From PALSA-607 sp036510735 (GTDB lineage: Bacteria; Actinomycetota; Actinomycetes; Acidothermales; Acidothermaceae): a stretch of DNA of 37,627 nt. The position numbers and the translations under genes were made by a program. Where the stretch lies: positions 1 to 37,627 of the forward strand of contig DATCDK010000191.1 of assembly GCA_036510735.1 (NCBI GenBank). The letters are read 5' to 3'. The notes under the pieces are model-generated. The model made no database searches and was not told the origin of the DNA. It saw only the letters and a list, made by a program, of their open reading frames with translations. Positions 1 through 8,323 of the stretch are shown piece after piece; the stretch's first letter is position 1; every line of letters begins with the position of its first letter.

Positions 1-139
1 TCCGCTTGTACTTGATTCGACCGCCGTCCTCGCGATGCACTTGGTGGAAGGCGATGTCCTTCTCCTCCGTCGCCGAGTACACCTTGACGGCAATGCTGAC
101 CAGGCCGAAAGAAATGGACCCTTTCCAGATGCTGCGCAT
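1..139 (-). CDS. ku: Ku protein, N-terminal part (cut by window edge)
   Basis: Bacterial Ku is a homodimeric ring that binds DNA ends and recruits LigD in non-homologous end joining. Only the first 46 codons are inside the window. The reading starts at ATG 139-137 with the typical family opening MRSIWKGSISFGLVSIAVKV, continues with YSATEEKDIAFHQVH and reaches GGRIKYKR at the edge, which is the strand order of the Ku beta-barrel N-terminus. An AAGGAAGG ribosome-binding site lies 3 bases ahead of the ATG (143-150). It is divergent from the LigD-polymerase gene with only 31 bases between the starts, so the two promoters must overlap the opposite gene or each other. Identity is firm; the C-terminal part cannot be judged. 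Confidence 0.93.
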   Translation of the reverse strand, partial: MRSIWKGSISFGLVSIAVKVYSATEEKDIAFHQVHREDGGRIKYKR

Positions 140-170
140 GAGCCTTCCTTCGTCCGTGAAGCACTAGACC

Positions 171-1151
171 GTGCCATCAAGCAAAGATGCAAACGAAAAG
201 TCGGACAAGACGACCGTTCAGGTAGGCGACCGCCGGCTGGCCATCACCAACCTCACCAAAATCTTGTACCCGCAAACAGGATTCACCAAGGGCGAGGTTC
301 TCGACTACTACGCCCGCGTTGCGCCGGTGCTGCTCCCGCATCTCGCCGGGCGTCCGCTGACCCGCAAACGCTACCCCAACGGTGTAGATGGCCCTTCGTT
401 CTTTGAGAAGAACGCGCCGCGCGGCACACCCGAGTGGGTTCGAACGGTCACCCTTCCGGTGCCCGGAAGCACCATGAACCGCGAAACCATCGATTTCGTC
501 ATCGTCGAGGACCTACCGACCCTGGTCTGGACGGCAAATCTCGCCTCCCTTGAACTGCACGTGCCGCAGTGGAAAGTAGGGCCACGCGGCGGCGTCCAGG
601 ATGCAGATTTGCTCGTGCTCGACCTCGACCCCGGACCACCCGCAACGATCGTCGAATGCTGCGAAGTTGCCCTGCTGCTTAAGGAAATTCTGGAGTCGGA
701 CGGGCTGACGGGTTACCCGAAGACGAGTGGCTCCAAGGGCATGCAGCTGTATGCGCCGCTTCGCCCCACGCCGGCCGACGACACCCGGCTTTACGCGCGA
801 TCACTTGCTCGGCGGCTCGAAAAACAGCGGCCCGACCTGGTGGTGTCCGACATGACCAAGGCGCTTCGCCACGGCAAGGTGTTGGTCGACTGGAGCCAGA
901 ACGCGGCCGCCAAGACAACCGTCGCGCCGTACTCGCTTCGCGCCCGCCCTGAGCCGACCGTCTCGACCCCCGTCACCTGGGACGAGGTCGCCGCCTGCCG
1001 CTCGCCCGAGGAGCTGGTCTTCTTGTCCGACGCGGTCCTCGAACGAGTAGAGGCGGACGGCGATTTGCTGGCCGATCTGGTCACGCTGACCACCAAACAA
1101 CGGCCCAAGCTCCCTGCCAGCGCCGCGTCCGCCGCAGACGGCGCGCCGTAA
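171..1151 (+). CDS. ligD: LigD-type polymerase domain protein (stand-alone, NHEJ primase-polymerase)
   Basis: A 326-residue protein of the archaeo-eukaryotic primase superfamily found as the polymerase module of LigD, which fills gaps at DNA ends, often with ribonucleotides. Visible motifs are the early TKILYPQTGFTKGEVLDYY segment, the metal-binding DLD at residues 151-153 (in VLDLDPGPP), the SGSKGMQLYAPL nucleotide-binding motif (about residue 186), and the late VLVDWSQN and PYSLRARP segments. The length fits the polymerase module alone: there is no ATP-dependent ligase or phosphoesterase domain, so the ligase must be encoded elsewhere. The start is a GTG at 171 without a clear Shine-Dalgarno; the first 15 residues are poorly conserved in type, so a slightly later start is possible. 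The divergent Ku gene supports a role in NHEJ. Confidence 0.92.
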   Translation: MPSSKDANEKSDKTTVQVGDRRLAITNLTKILYPQTGFTKGEVLDYYARVAPVLLPHLAGRPLTRKRYPNGVDGPSFFEKNAPRGTPEWVRTVTLPVPGSTMNRETIDFVIVEDLPTLVWTANLASLELHVPQWKVGPRGGVQDADLLVLDLDPGPPATIVECCEVALLLKEILESDGLTGYPKTSGSKGMQLYAPLRPTPADDTRLYARSLARRLEKQRPDLVVSDMTKALRHGKVLVDWSQNAAAKTTVAPYSLRARPEPTVSTPVTWDEVAACRSPEELVFLSDAVLERVEADGDLLADLVTLTTKQRPKLPASAASAADGAP

Positions 1152-1197
1152 CGGTACGTTCTAACCGTCGGGGTGGGTACGAGTAAGCGGGCGGAGC

Positions 1198-1431
1198 ATG
1201 ACCGTGGAAGTCAAGATCGGTGTCCAGTACGCCGCGCGCGAGATCGTCGTGGAGAGCTCGCAGACCCCCGAGGCCGTCGAGGACCTGATCACCGCAGCGG
1301 TCAAGGCCGGTGGCCTGCTGACGCTCGCGGACGAGCGCGGCCGCCGGGTCCTGATCCCGGTCGAGAAGCTCGCCTACGTCGAGATCGGCGAAGCGAACGA
1401 GCGCAGGGTCGGCTTCGGCACCGCGATGTAG
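1198..1431 (+). CDS. DUF3107 family small protein
   Basis: A 77-residue protein of the actinobacterial DUF3107 family (M. tuberculosis Rv3208A/TB9.4 type). It begins with a short beta-rich stretch (VEVKIGVQYAAREIVVES), then a helix (TPEAVEDLITAAVKAG) and a second beta part ending in VGFGTAM, which is the usual length and shape of the family. Function is unknown. The ATG at 1198 follows GGCGGAG closely, and a TAnnnT element (TACGTT, 1155-1160) about 40 bases upstream could be its promoter. It sits next to the ferritin-like gene and the DEAD-box helicase, the same neighbours as in mycobacteria, which supports the family call. Confidence 0.88.
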   Translation: MTVEVKIGVQYAAREIVVESSQTPEAVEDLITAAVKAGGLLTLADERGRRVLIPVEKLAYVEIGEANERRVGFGTAM

Positions 1432-1476
1432 CTCGTCGGCCGGAGGCCGAGTTGTAGCGGCGTGTTCCGGTCCCGT

Positions 1477-2175
1477 CTAGGCGGATAGACCCAGTGCCGC
1501 CATGCGGCGCATGTGGGCGTCGGTGATCCGGGTAAACGTGCGCATCAGTTCACTGATGTCGGCGTTCGCGCCGGCGACTCCCCCGACCAGCAACGTGACG
1601 AGCGCCTCGCGTTCAGCGCACACGGCTTGGGCCTGCGCGAGCGCCTCGCCGACGATTCGGCGGCCCCACAATGCGAGCCGGCCGGCGATGGTCGGGTCGG
1701 CCGCGATGACCTGCCGTACCCGCTCGACCGCGAACTCGGCGTGGCCGGTGTCGGCGAGTACCTCGAGCACGAGAGCACGCGCGGTGGGGTCAAGGAGCTT
1801 CGCAATCTCACGGTAGAAGTCGGCAGCAATGCCGTCGCCGACGTAGGCCTTGACCAGACTCTCGGCCCAATCGCTGGGTGCGGTCTGGGCATGAAAAGCC
1901 TCAAGCGGGACGACGAATGGCGCCATCGCCTTCTCGGCTCCCACGCCCATCCCGTCGAGGTGCCGCTCGAGTAGCTGGTAGTGCCCGAACTCTGCGGTCG
2001 CGAGGCGTGCCAGCGCCGCTTTGTCTTCGAGGGTGGGTGCCATTCGCGCGTCGTAGGCGAGCCGCTCGAACGCGACGAGCTCGGCGTAGGCCAGCACACC
2101 AAGCAGGTCGGTGACGGCGTCGAGGTACGTCGGATCGGCCAGCAGGTCGATCTCGGGAATTTGTTCCTCGCTCAC
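1477..2175 (-). CDS. ferritin-like fold protein (MiaE/rubrerythrin-type helical bundle)
   Basis: A 232-residue all-helical protein with the spacing of a di-iron ferritin-like bundle. Candidate ligands are E32 or E37 in AELVAFERLAY, the ExxH motif E62-H65 (EFGHYQLL), an acidic residue near 104-114 in the third helix, and D142xxH145 (DTGHAEFA). The second pair has Asp where Glu is usual, so metal binding is likely but not proven. From memory, the M. tuberculosis neighbour Rv3210c has the same length and place. The start chosen is GTG 2175-2173: it gives the family length and has a TAAGCT -10-like element 7 bases upstream (2183-2188), suggesting leaderless translation; an upstream in-frame extension to 2325 looks non-coding. 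Substrate and physiological role are unknown. Confidence 0.8.
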   Translation of the reverse strand: MSEEQIPEIDLLADPTYLDAVTDLLGVLAYAELVAFERLAYDARMAPTLEDKAALARLATAEFGHYQLLERHLDGMGVGAEKAMAPFVVPLEAFHAQTAPSDWAESLVKAYVGDGIAADFYREIAKLLDPTARALVLEVLADTGHAEFAVERVRQVIAADPTIAGRLALWGRRIVGEALAQAQAVCAEREALVTLLVGGVAGANADISELMRTFTRITDAHMRRMAALGLSA

Positions 2176-2182
2176 AAGTGGA

Positions 2183-2188
2183 AGCTTA
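2183..2188 (-). promoter_or_regulatory. -10 element for leaderless ferritin-like gene mRNA
   Basis: On the minus strand TAAGCT is followed by 7 bases and then the GTG at 2175. No ribosome-binding site is present. This supports the chosen start. Confidence 0.45.
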
Positions 2189-2319
2189 GAGCGCGCCAAC
2201 GTGGTCGTGCAGTGGTAGCGCTGCCGAGCGTGCCGAAAGCTTGGCGACCGCTCGCACGGTAGACTCAGCGTTGCCAAGGGCGACCGCCCGGACCCGCGAG
2301 CCGCGCTGCATCCGTCTTC

Positions 2320-3957
2320 ATGCACGATTCCAGCGCCCGCCAGACGGTCCGGACCGCAGGTCGGCCCCTTTTGAGAGGTTCCGTTCTGACCACGTTTGCC
2401 GAACTCGGGATTGTTCCCGAGACCGCCGGGGCCCTAGAAGCCGTCGGCATCACCATCCCGTTCCCCGTTCAAGCACTGGCGATTCCGCTGGCGCTGACTG
2501 GCACCGACTTGATCGGCCAGGCCAGAACAGGCACGGGCAAGACTCTTGCGTTCGGAGCGCCATTGCTCCAGCTCATCGAGTTCGTCGACGATCATCGCCC
2601 GCGGGCACTTGTCGTCGTCCCGACCCGCGAACTCGCGATCCAGGTCGCCGCCGACCTTGTCGTCGCAGGCAAAGGCCTGGGCGCTCGCGTGCTCGCCGTC
2701 TACGGCGGCCGGTCCTACGAACCGCAGGTCGCGGCGCTCAAGGCGGGCATCGACGTCGTGTCGGGCACGCCCGGGCGGCTGCTCGACCTGGCTCGACAGG
2801 GCCACCTCGACCTTTCCGCGATCCAGATCCTGGTGCTCGACGAAGCCGACGAAATGCTCGACCTTGGCTTCCTGCCCGACGTCGAGCGCATCCTCGCGCT
2901 GACGCCGGCAACCCGCCAGACGATGCTGTTCTCGGCGACGATGCCGGGTGAAGTCATCTCGCTGTCCCGCAAGTACCTCAAGCAGCCGACCCGGATCCGC
3001 GCCGAGGAGCCCGACGAGGGCCGCACGGTTCCAGAGACCGCGCAGTTCGTCTACCGCGCGCATTCGATGGACAAGCCCGAGGTGCTCGCGCGCATCCTGC
3101 AGGCTGACGGGCGTGGACTTGCCATGGTCTTTTGCCACACGAAGCGACAGTGCGACAAGCTCGCGGCCGACCTCTCCGAACGCGGCTTCGCAGCCGCCGC
3201 GGTACATGGAGACCTCGGTCAGGGCCAACGCGAGCAAGCTCTGCGCGCCTTCCGAGCGGGCAAGGTCGACGTGCTCGTTGCGACCGATGTGGCGGCCCGC
3301 GGTATCGACGTCGAGGGCGTCACTCACGTCATCAACTACTCCTGCCCCGACGACGAAAAGACCTACCTGCACCGCATCGGGCGCACCGGTCGGGCGGGCG
3401 CGTCCGGCGTTGCCGTCACGCTGGTCGACTGGGACGATCTGGCCCGCTGGAAGTCGATCAACAGCCTGCTCGATCTGTCGTTCCCTGACCCGCCGGAGAC
3501 GTATTCGACCTCCGACGAACTGCACGAGCAGTTGGGCATCCCGCGCGGAGTGACCGGCGTCCTGCCGCGTGCCGATCGCACGAGGGCTGGCCTCGGCGCC
3601 GAAGTCCTCGAAGACTTGGGCGAGACCGGGCGGCCACGACGCACTGCAGCCGCTGGGTCGTCGTCCGGACCCCGAAGCGGTGGCCGCACCGAGCGCGACC
3701 GGGCCCCGCGCAAGCGGGCCGCGGCCTCAACCGATGCGGCAAAGCCAGCACGGACACCTGCCGCGCCTGATGGCTCAGCAACCCGCCCTCGTCGCCAACG
3801 GACGAGGTCCGCGCAGTCCACCACAGCCAGCGCGTCGCCGAGTGCATCCGGGACGCCCTCGGCCGCCGAGGGCACCGGCCCTGCCGCAAGTGACGGGCCG
3901 CGGCGTCGGCGATCGCGTGGCGGTCGCGGACGCTCGGGCGGCAGCGCCAACAGCTAG
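2320..3957 (+). CDS. rhlE: DEAD-box ATP-dependent RNA helicase
   Basis: A 545-residue DEAD-box helicase that would unwind RNA duplexes in ribosome assembly or mRNA decay. All motifs are present: Q motif region (FPVQALAIPLAL, about 48-59), motif I ARTGTGKT (68-75), Ia PTRELA (101-106), Ib TPGRLLD, II DEAD (174-177), III SAT (205-207), IV MVFCHTK, V ATDVAARGID (321-330) and VI HRIGRTGRAG (351-360). After about residue 420 comes a long low-complexity tail rich in Arg, Ala, Pro and Ser ending in an RGGRG-type basic patch, as in actinobacterial RhlE-like enzymes, probably for RNA binding. The start is uncertain: ATG 2320 gives about 25 extra residues, while a CTG at 2386 follows GAGAGG. Context matches the Rv3211 neighbourhood. 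Confidence 0.93.
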   Translation: MHDSSARQTVRTAGRPLLRGSVLTTFAELGIVPETAGALEAVGITIPFPVQALAIPLALTGTDLIGQARTGTGKTLAFGAPLLQLIEFVDDHRPRALVVVPTRELAIQVAADLVVAGKGLGARVLAVYGGRSYEPQVAALKAGIDVVSGTPGRLLDLARQGHLDLSAIQILVLDEADEMLDLGFLPDVERILALTPATRQTMLFSATMPGEVISLSRKYLKQPTRIRAEEPDEGRTVPETAQFVYRAHSMDKPEVLARILQADGRGLAMVFCHTKRQCDKLAADLSERGFAAAAVHGDLGQGQREQALRAFRAGKVDVLVATDVAARGIDVEGVTHVINYSCPDDEKTYLHRIGRTGRAGASGVAVTLVDWDDLARWKSINSLLDLSFPDPPETYSTSDELHEQLGIPRGVTGVLPRADRTRAGLGAEVLEDLGETGRPRRTAAAGSSSGPRSGGRTERDRAPRKRAAASTDAAKPARTPAAPDGSATRPRRQRTRSAQSTTASASPSASGTPSAAEGTGPAASDGPRRRRSRGGRGRSGGSANS

Positions 3958-4051
3958 CCGGACGGCGTTTCACCCCCACGACGGGTTCAAGTCATTCAAG
4001 CCAGCGGCCTTGCATACCGACGTTCCAGTCGGGCGTATGCGAGGAGGACCC

Positions 4052-4498
4052 GTGGTACTGCGGACCGTGGCCGGGCGTCGCACCGGTGAAAGCACAGAGG
4101 ACCTTGAGTCGTGGCTGGTGCAGCTGCAAGGCTGCCCGCCGGTGACCAGGACCGTGCTGACCACGTGCACGAACGCCGTCCATGGCGGTGAGCCCTCGAC
4201 CTGGTTCTACGTCGAAGCCGATGCAGAGACCGCGGTCGCCCGTCATCGCTGCATGAGCTGTGGCGACAGCCAGGACGTGCTCGACTCCGCTGAACACTGG
4301 AACTTCCCGCGCATGTGGGCCTGCCCGAGCTGCTCGCAGTCGATCGCCGAAATCGCATCGGGTCTGCACACCGACGAGCACGGCTCGGTGAGTTGGCTCG
4401 CCCTCGCCGCGCGCTGCGTTGACTGCGGCACCATCGATGGCTTGACCGACTTCACTCTCGACGCCGTGCCGGCGGACGAGGTCTTGCGCCAGCTGTAG
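4052..4498 (+). CDS. zinc-ribbon protein of unknown function
   Basis: A 148-residue soluble protein I do not recognise as a named family, though similar CxxC-rich proteins are common in Actinomycetota. It has three CxxC pairs: RCMSC (about residue 70), ACPSC (about 90) and RCVDC (about 122), enough for one or two structural zinc sites; the rest is acidic and hydrophilic with no membrane segment. A conserved-looking N-terminal stretch (ESWLVQLQGCPPVTRTVLTT) precedes the Cys region. The start is GTG 4052, chosen because GAGGAGG (4041-4047) lies 4 bases upstream; an in-frame ATG at 4037 would place that site inside the gene. It lies 94 bases after the helicase gene on the same strand. Confidence 0.75.
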   Translation: MVLRTVAGRRTGESTEDLESWLVQLQGCPPVTRTVLTTCTNAVHGGEPSTWFYVEADAETAVARHRCMSCGDSQDVLDSAEHWNFPRMWACPSCSQSIAEIASGLHTDEHGSVSWLALAARCVDCGTIDGLTDFTLDAVPADEVLRQL

Positions 4499-4569
4499 CG
4501 CACCAATCTCCTACGCGGCCGTCAGGTCGCGTTCAGGTTCACTCCAGGCCCGCACGCGATTGTCGTCGC

Positions 4570-5811
4570 ATGACAACAATGCAGCTGCCGGGTGAACTGA
4601 TCGATGTCGAGGCAGCCAGTGCCCCGGCGATCGAGATCGTCATTCCCGTGCACAACGAAGCACACGATCTCGAGCCGAGCGTTCGGCGCTTGCATACATA
4701 CCTGACCACGACATTTCCCTTGTCGTTTCGCATCACCATCGCCGACAACGCCAGCACCGATGGCACGTGGGCTATCGCGTGCGCACTTGAAGCCGAACTG
4801 GCGAACGTGCACGCGACCTACCTGAACAAGAAGGGCCGCGGCCGCGCCCTGCACACCGTGTGGTCGGCAAGCGCCGCGGACGTCGTCTGTTACATGGACG
4901 TCGATCTGTCGACCGATCTGTCTGCGTTGCTGCCTCTGGTTGCACCGCTTCTTTCGGGACACAGCGACGTCGCCATCGGCACCAGGCTTGCGCGCTCGTC
5001 ACGCGTCGTTCGTGGACCTAAGCGTGAGGTCATCTCGCGGTGCTACAACGTGCTATTGCGGACGACGCTCGCTACCCAATTCTCCGATGCGCAATGCGGA
5101 TTCAAGGCGATGCGAGCCGACCGAGCACGCGAGCTGCTACCGATGGTGCAAGACAACGGTTGGTTCTTTGACACCGAACTGCTGGTACTCGCCGAGCGGT
5201 CAGGCATGCGGATTCACGAGGTGCCGGTCGACTGGGTCGACGATCCAGATTCGCGCGTCGACATCGTTGCGACGGCGATCGCCGATCTTCGCGGCATCGC
5301 CCGGCTGACTCGTGATCTCGCGCGTGGCCGGATACCGCTGCGGGCACAACGCGTCGAGGTCGGCAGCGGGCCGCTCGGCGTGCAGCTGTTCCGGTTCTGC
5401 GGTGTGGGTATCGCCAGCACGATCGCGTACGTCGCGCTCTTTCTCGTTGCGCGCACGGCAATGTCGGCCACGTGGGCAAATGCGATCGCGTTGCTGATAA
5501 CGGCTATTGGCAACACCGCAGTCAACCGCTCCTTCACGTTTGGAGTTCGCGGCCGGACTGCACGACTACAACACCAGCTCCAAGGACTCGCCGTCTTTGG
5601 CATCGGTCTCGCACTGAGCACCGGAGCACTCGCAGTCGTGCACGCAGTTGCACCGCATGCAGGGCGATCGATCGAAGTCGCGACGCTCGTGCTCGCCAAT
5701 CTCGCCGCCACCATTCTTCGCTTCTTGCTGTTCCGATCGTGGGTCTTCCGCAGGCCATCAGCAGCACATTCGCCCCGTACCTCCGCTACGACCGTCAAGG
5801 AGTTTTCATGA
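4570..5811 (+). CDS. GT2 glycosyltransferase fused to a GtrA-like membrane domain
   Basis: A 413-residue protein with a cytoplasmic family-2 glycosyltransferase domain (residues about 20-260) and a GtrA-like domain with four hydrophobic segments (about 265-395). The GT-A fold shows IEIVIPVHNE at the start, ADNASTDGT (58-66), the metal-binding DVD (110-112) and QCGFKAMRAD. This dolichol-phosphate-mannose-synthase-like layout predicts transfer of a sugar from a nucleotide donor onto polyprenyl phosphate, with the GtrA part anchoring or flipping the lipid-linked sugar. The stop overlaps the start of the next membrane glycosyltransferase by ATGA, so the pair probably works in sequence: one makes the lipid-linked sugar, the other uses it outside. 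No Shine-Dalgarno is visible ahead of ATG 4570; ATG 4579 is an alternative. Confidence 0.88.
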   Translation: MTTMQLPGELIDVEAASAPAIEIVIPVHNEAHDLEPSVRRLHTYLTTTFPLSFRITIADNASTDGTWAIACALEAELANVHATYLNKKGRGRALHTVWSASAADVVCYMDVDLSTDLSALLPLVAPLLSGHSDVAIGTRLARSSRVVRGPKREVISRCYNVLLRTTLATQFSDAQCGFKAMRADRARELLPMVQDNGWFFDTELLVLAERSGMRIHEVPVDWVDDPDSRVDIVATAIADLRGIARLTRDLARGRIPLRAQRVEVGSGPLGVQLFRFCGVGIASTIAYVALFLVARTAMSATWANAIALLITAIGNTAVNRSFTFGVRGRTARLQHQLQGLAVFGIGLALSTGALAVVHAVAPHAGRSIEVATLVLANLAATILRFLLFRSWVFRRPSAAHSPRTSATTVKEFS

Positions 5812-7859
5812 CCACCACCGCGCCCGCGATGAACACGGCGCCGACCGTCTCGACCGGGCCCGCCACGCCCGGTGATGTCGGGCCGGGACGCATGAAGCGC
5901 CTGGTACGTGGCCGGCCGAGCGATCCGGCATGGGTGCGGCCATCGCTGTTCGCGCTGCTGATCGGGACGGCGTTCCTCTACATCTGGGGCCTGGGTGCTT
6001 CGGGTTGGGCGAACTCGTTCTACTCAGCGGCCGTCCAGGCCGGGTCGAAGAGCTGGAAGGCGTTCTTCTTCGGCTCTTCGGATGCGGCGAACTTCATCAC
6101 GGTCGACAAGCCACCGGCGTCGCTGTGGGTGATGGAGATCTCGGCGCGCATCTTCGGCGTGAATGCGTGGAGCATCCTGGTGCCGCAGGCCCTTGAGGGC
6201 GTGGCCACGGTGGCCGTTCTCTATGCAACGGTTCGACGGTGGTTCACTCCTGCCGCGGGATTGCTCGCCGGCGCCGTGCTCGCCCTCACACCAGTTGCCG
6301 TGTTGATGTTCCGCTTCAACAACCCGGACGCCCTGCTCGTTCTGCTACTCACAGTTGCCGCCTACGCGGTAACAAGGGCACTGGAAGCTGCCAGTACTCG
6401 CTGGCTGGTGTTGGCCGGATCTCTGGTCGGTCTGGGATTCCTGGCGAAGATGATGCAGGCGTTTTTCGTCGTCCCCGCATTCGGTCTTGTGTACTTGCTT
6501 GCAGCACCGACGCCCGTTCGCCGCAGGATCTGGCAGTTGCTCCTTGCGGGTGTCGCGATGTTTGTCGCGGCGGCGTGGTGGGTCGTTGCAGTCACGTTGA
6601 CGCCGGCCAGCGCACGTCCCTACATCGGTGGGTCGCAACACAACAGCATTCTTGAGCTGATCTTCGGTTACAACGGCTTCGGTCGCCTGACCGGCAACGA
6701 GACAGGCAGCGTCACTGGTGGTGGCGCGGGCGCTGGTGGCGGTGGTACCGGCGGCGGCAGCATGTGGGGTCCGACGGGCATCACGCGGCTCTTCGGCTCG
6801 CAGATGGGCACCCAGATCTCATGGCTGATCCCGGCCGCATTGGTCGCGCTGCTCGGAGCGTTGTGGCTCTCGCGCCGCGAGGGACGCACCAGCAAACTGC
6901 GCGCTGCGACCGTGCTGTGGGGCACCACGTTGATCGTGAGTGGCCTCATCCTCAGCTTGAGCAAGGGCATCATTCACCCGTACTACACGGTTGCCCTCGC
7001 ACCGGCGATCGGTGCACTCGTCGGCATCGGCGGCACCGAACTGTGGCGCCACCGCGAGCACTGGACGTCGCGCGTATTCCTGTCGATCGCGATCGTGGTC
7101 ACGACGTGGTGGGCACACGTGCTTCTGCGCCGGACGCCGACATTCGAATCGTGGTTGCGGCCGACGATCCTCGTTGTTGGTCTCGCTGCCGCGTTGGCGG
7201 TTCTGTTCATCGGACACATGAAGCGCGGCGTCGCGGGCGCCATCGCTGCGGGCTCGATGCTGACGGCAGTTGGCGCGCCGGTCGCGTTTGCTCTCGACAC
7301 CGCGAGCACGCCGCACACCGGCTCAATCCCGACGGCCGGCCCGTCATCAGGCCAAGGCGGACCCGGCGGTTTCGGTCGTGGTGGGTTCGGCACGCCACCG
7401 ACCGGGACGACGGGCGGGAGACCACCGACCGGGACGACGGGCGGCACCGCGCCGACCGGTGGGTTCGGCGGCGGTCGCGGGCAGGGCGGCGGTGGCGGCC
7501 TCCTCGGCAGCAGCACACCGAGTGCGGCCCTGACCGCAGCGTTGAAGGCGAACGCGAGTTCGTACACATGGATCGCTGCTGCGATCGGATCCAACGATGC
7601 ATCGGGATACCAGCTCGCCACCGGCGATCCGGTCATCGCGATCGGCGGTTTCAACGGCAGCGATCCCGCGCCCACGTTGGCGCAGTTCGAGAAGCTCGTA
7701 ACAGCCGGCAAGATTCACTACTTCATCGCAGGCAGCGTTGGCACCCCGAACGGCGGCAGCAATGCGTCGTCCGAAATCTCGTCCTGGGTAAGCAGCCACT
7801 ACACCGCAACAACAGTCGGCGGAGTCACCCTCTACGACCTGACCAGGGCCACGTCGTAG
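5808..7859 (+). CDS. GT39/ArnT-like membrane glycosyltransferase
   Basis: A 683-residue polytopic membrane protein of the PMT/ArnT (GT-C) class, which transfers a sugar from a polyprenyl-phosphate donor onto an extracytoplasmic acceptor. Visible features: a cytoplasmic N-terminus, a first membrane segment near residues 45-62, the first-loop segment GASGWANSFYSAAVQ, the DKPP motif (100-103) and about ten further hydrophobic segments. Two glycine-rich stretches stand out, one in a loop near residue 305 and one of about 60 residues just before a C-terminal extracytoplasmic domain (about 560-683); the latter contains a 27-base duplicated unit. ATG 5808 is preceded by AAGGAG and overlaps the preceding stop by 4 bases, so the long in-frame region upstream of it is not part of this gene. 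A strong hairpin follows the stop. Confidence 0.88.
   Translation: MTTTAPAMNTAPTVSTGPATPGDVGPGRMKRLVRGRPSDPAWVRPSLFALLIGTAFLYIWGLGASGWANSFYSAAVQAGSKSWKAFFFGSSDAANFITVDKPPASLWVMEISARIFGVNAWSILVPQALEGVATVAVLYATVRRWFTPAAGLLAGAVLALTPVAVLMFRFNNPDALLVLLLTVAAYAVTRALEAASTRWLVLAGSLVGLGFLAKMMQAFFVVPAFGLVYLLAAPTPVRRRIWQLLLAGVAMFVAAAWWVVAVTLTPASARPYIGGSQHNSILELIFGYNGFGRLTGNETGSVTGGGAGAGGGGTGGGSMWGPTGITRLFGSQMGTQISWLIPAALVALLGALWLSRREGRTSKLRAATVLWGTTLIVSGLILSLSKGIIHPYYTVALAPAIGALVGIGGTELWRHREHWTSRVFLSIAIVVTTWWAHVLLRRTPTFESWLRPTILVVGLAAALAVLFIGHMKRGVAGAIAAGSMLTAVGAPVAFALDTASTPHTGSIPTAGPSSGQGGPGGFGRGGFGTPPTGTTGGRPPTGTTGGTAPTGGFGGGRGQGGGGGLLGSSTPSAALTAALKANASSYTWIAAAIGSNDASGYQLATGDPVIAIGGFNGSDPAPTLAQFEKLVTAGKIHYFIAGSVGTPNGGSNASSEISSWVSSHYTATTVGGVTLYDLTRATS
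7395..7444 (+). repeat. 27-base tandem repeat in the glycine/proline-rich tail of the GT39 gene
   Basis: The 23-base block CCACCGACCGGGACGACGGG plus CGG occurs at 7395-7417 and again, identical, at 7422-7444 (period 27). It encodes PPTGTTGGR-type units, with a diverged third unit following. Such in-frame repeats usually arise by replication slippage and change the spacer length only. Confidence 0.8.
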
Positions 7860-7893
7860 CACGACTCGCGATCGGCCAGTCCGGGCAAGCATT

Positions 7894-7929
7894 GAAGTCC
7901 AGCGCTCGTTCTTGCGAGCGCTGGACTTC
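7894..7929. terminator. bidirectional hairpin terminator with TTCTTG loop
   Basis: A perfect 15-bp inverted repeat: GAAGTCCAGCGCTCG (7894-7908), loop TTCTTG (7909-7914), CGAGCGCTGGACTTC (7915-7929). It lies between two converging genes (GT39 on plus, the last cheY on minus) and lacks a long T-tract, so it would act as a strong hairpin in both directions. A near copy of the loop and inner stem lies at 35538-35579, also between converging genes. Confidence 0.8.
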
Positions 7930-7954
7930 AGCGCTTTCTCCGAGCGCCTAGCTC

Positions 7955-8317
7955 CTACGCGAGCACCGGGTCGAGTGCGTCCTGGAAGTCTTCTGGCGTG
8001 AAGGGCTTCGCGACTAAGAACATTGCGCCGGCTTCGAGAGCCGCGGCCCTCATCTGGGGCGAAGCTTCCGATGTCACGAAGCCAAACGGAATGCGCCAGC
8101 CCGCCGATCGCAAAGCGGTGAGCAGCTCGAGTCCCGACATCTGCGGCATGTTCCAGTCGCACAGCACGACATCGGGTGGCTCCTGCGCGACGACTTCGAG
8201 TGCGTGCAGCCCGTCAACGGCTTCAATCAGTTCATGCTCGTCGTAGCCGGCCAAACGCAGCGTACGCGCCACGATCATGCGCATGGCTCTGCTGTCGTCG
8301 ACGATCAGGATTCGCAT
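7955..8317 (-). CDS. cheY: CheY-like single-domain response regulator (distal copy)
   Basis: A 120-residue stand-alone receiver domain. The acidic pair is D7-D8 (VDDSRAMR), the phospho-acceptor D54 (CDWNMPQM) and the conserved lysine K104 (VAKPFTPED). With no output domain it should act by phosphorylation-dependent binding, as CheY binds the flagellar switch. It is the last gene of the chemotaxis cluster, 6 bases after cheX, so it is probably co-transcribed with cheX and the other cheY. It differs considerably from the other cheY of the cluster, so one may be the switch-binding CheY and the other a phosphate sink; the sequence does not decide which. Confidence 0.92.
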   Translation of the reverse strand: MRILIVDDSRAMRMIVARTLRLAGYDEHELIEAVDGLHALEVVAQEPPDVVLCDWNMPQMSGLELLTALRSAGWRIPFGFVTSEASPQMRAAALEAGAMFLVAKPFTPEDFQDALDPVLA

Positions 8318-8323
8318 CGCGAC

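Noticed and set aside
1436..1450. Hairpin TCGGCC-GGA-GGCCGA between DUF3107 and the ferritin-like gene as a terminator
   Set aside because: Only 6 bp with a 3-base loop and no T-tract; too common in GC-rich DNA to call.
2434..3525. A 363-codon minus-strand open frame opposite the DEAD-box helicase
   Set aside because: Antisense shadow of a strongly conserved gene, typical of high-GC DNA; no family resemblance.
5472..5807. In-frame extension ahead of the GT39 glycosyltransferase
   Set aside because: It overlaps the GtrA part of the preceding gene in another frame and has no membrane-protein character; ATG 5808 has AAGGAG and an ATGA overlap.
7360..7500. Glycine-rich region of the GT39 gene as a non-coding repeat or CRISPR-like array
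   Set aside because: Only two units in frame, period 27, and the glycosyltransferase frame runs through without a stop.
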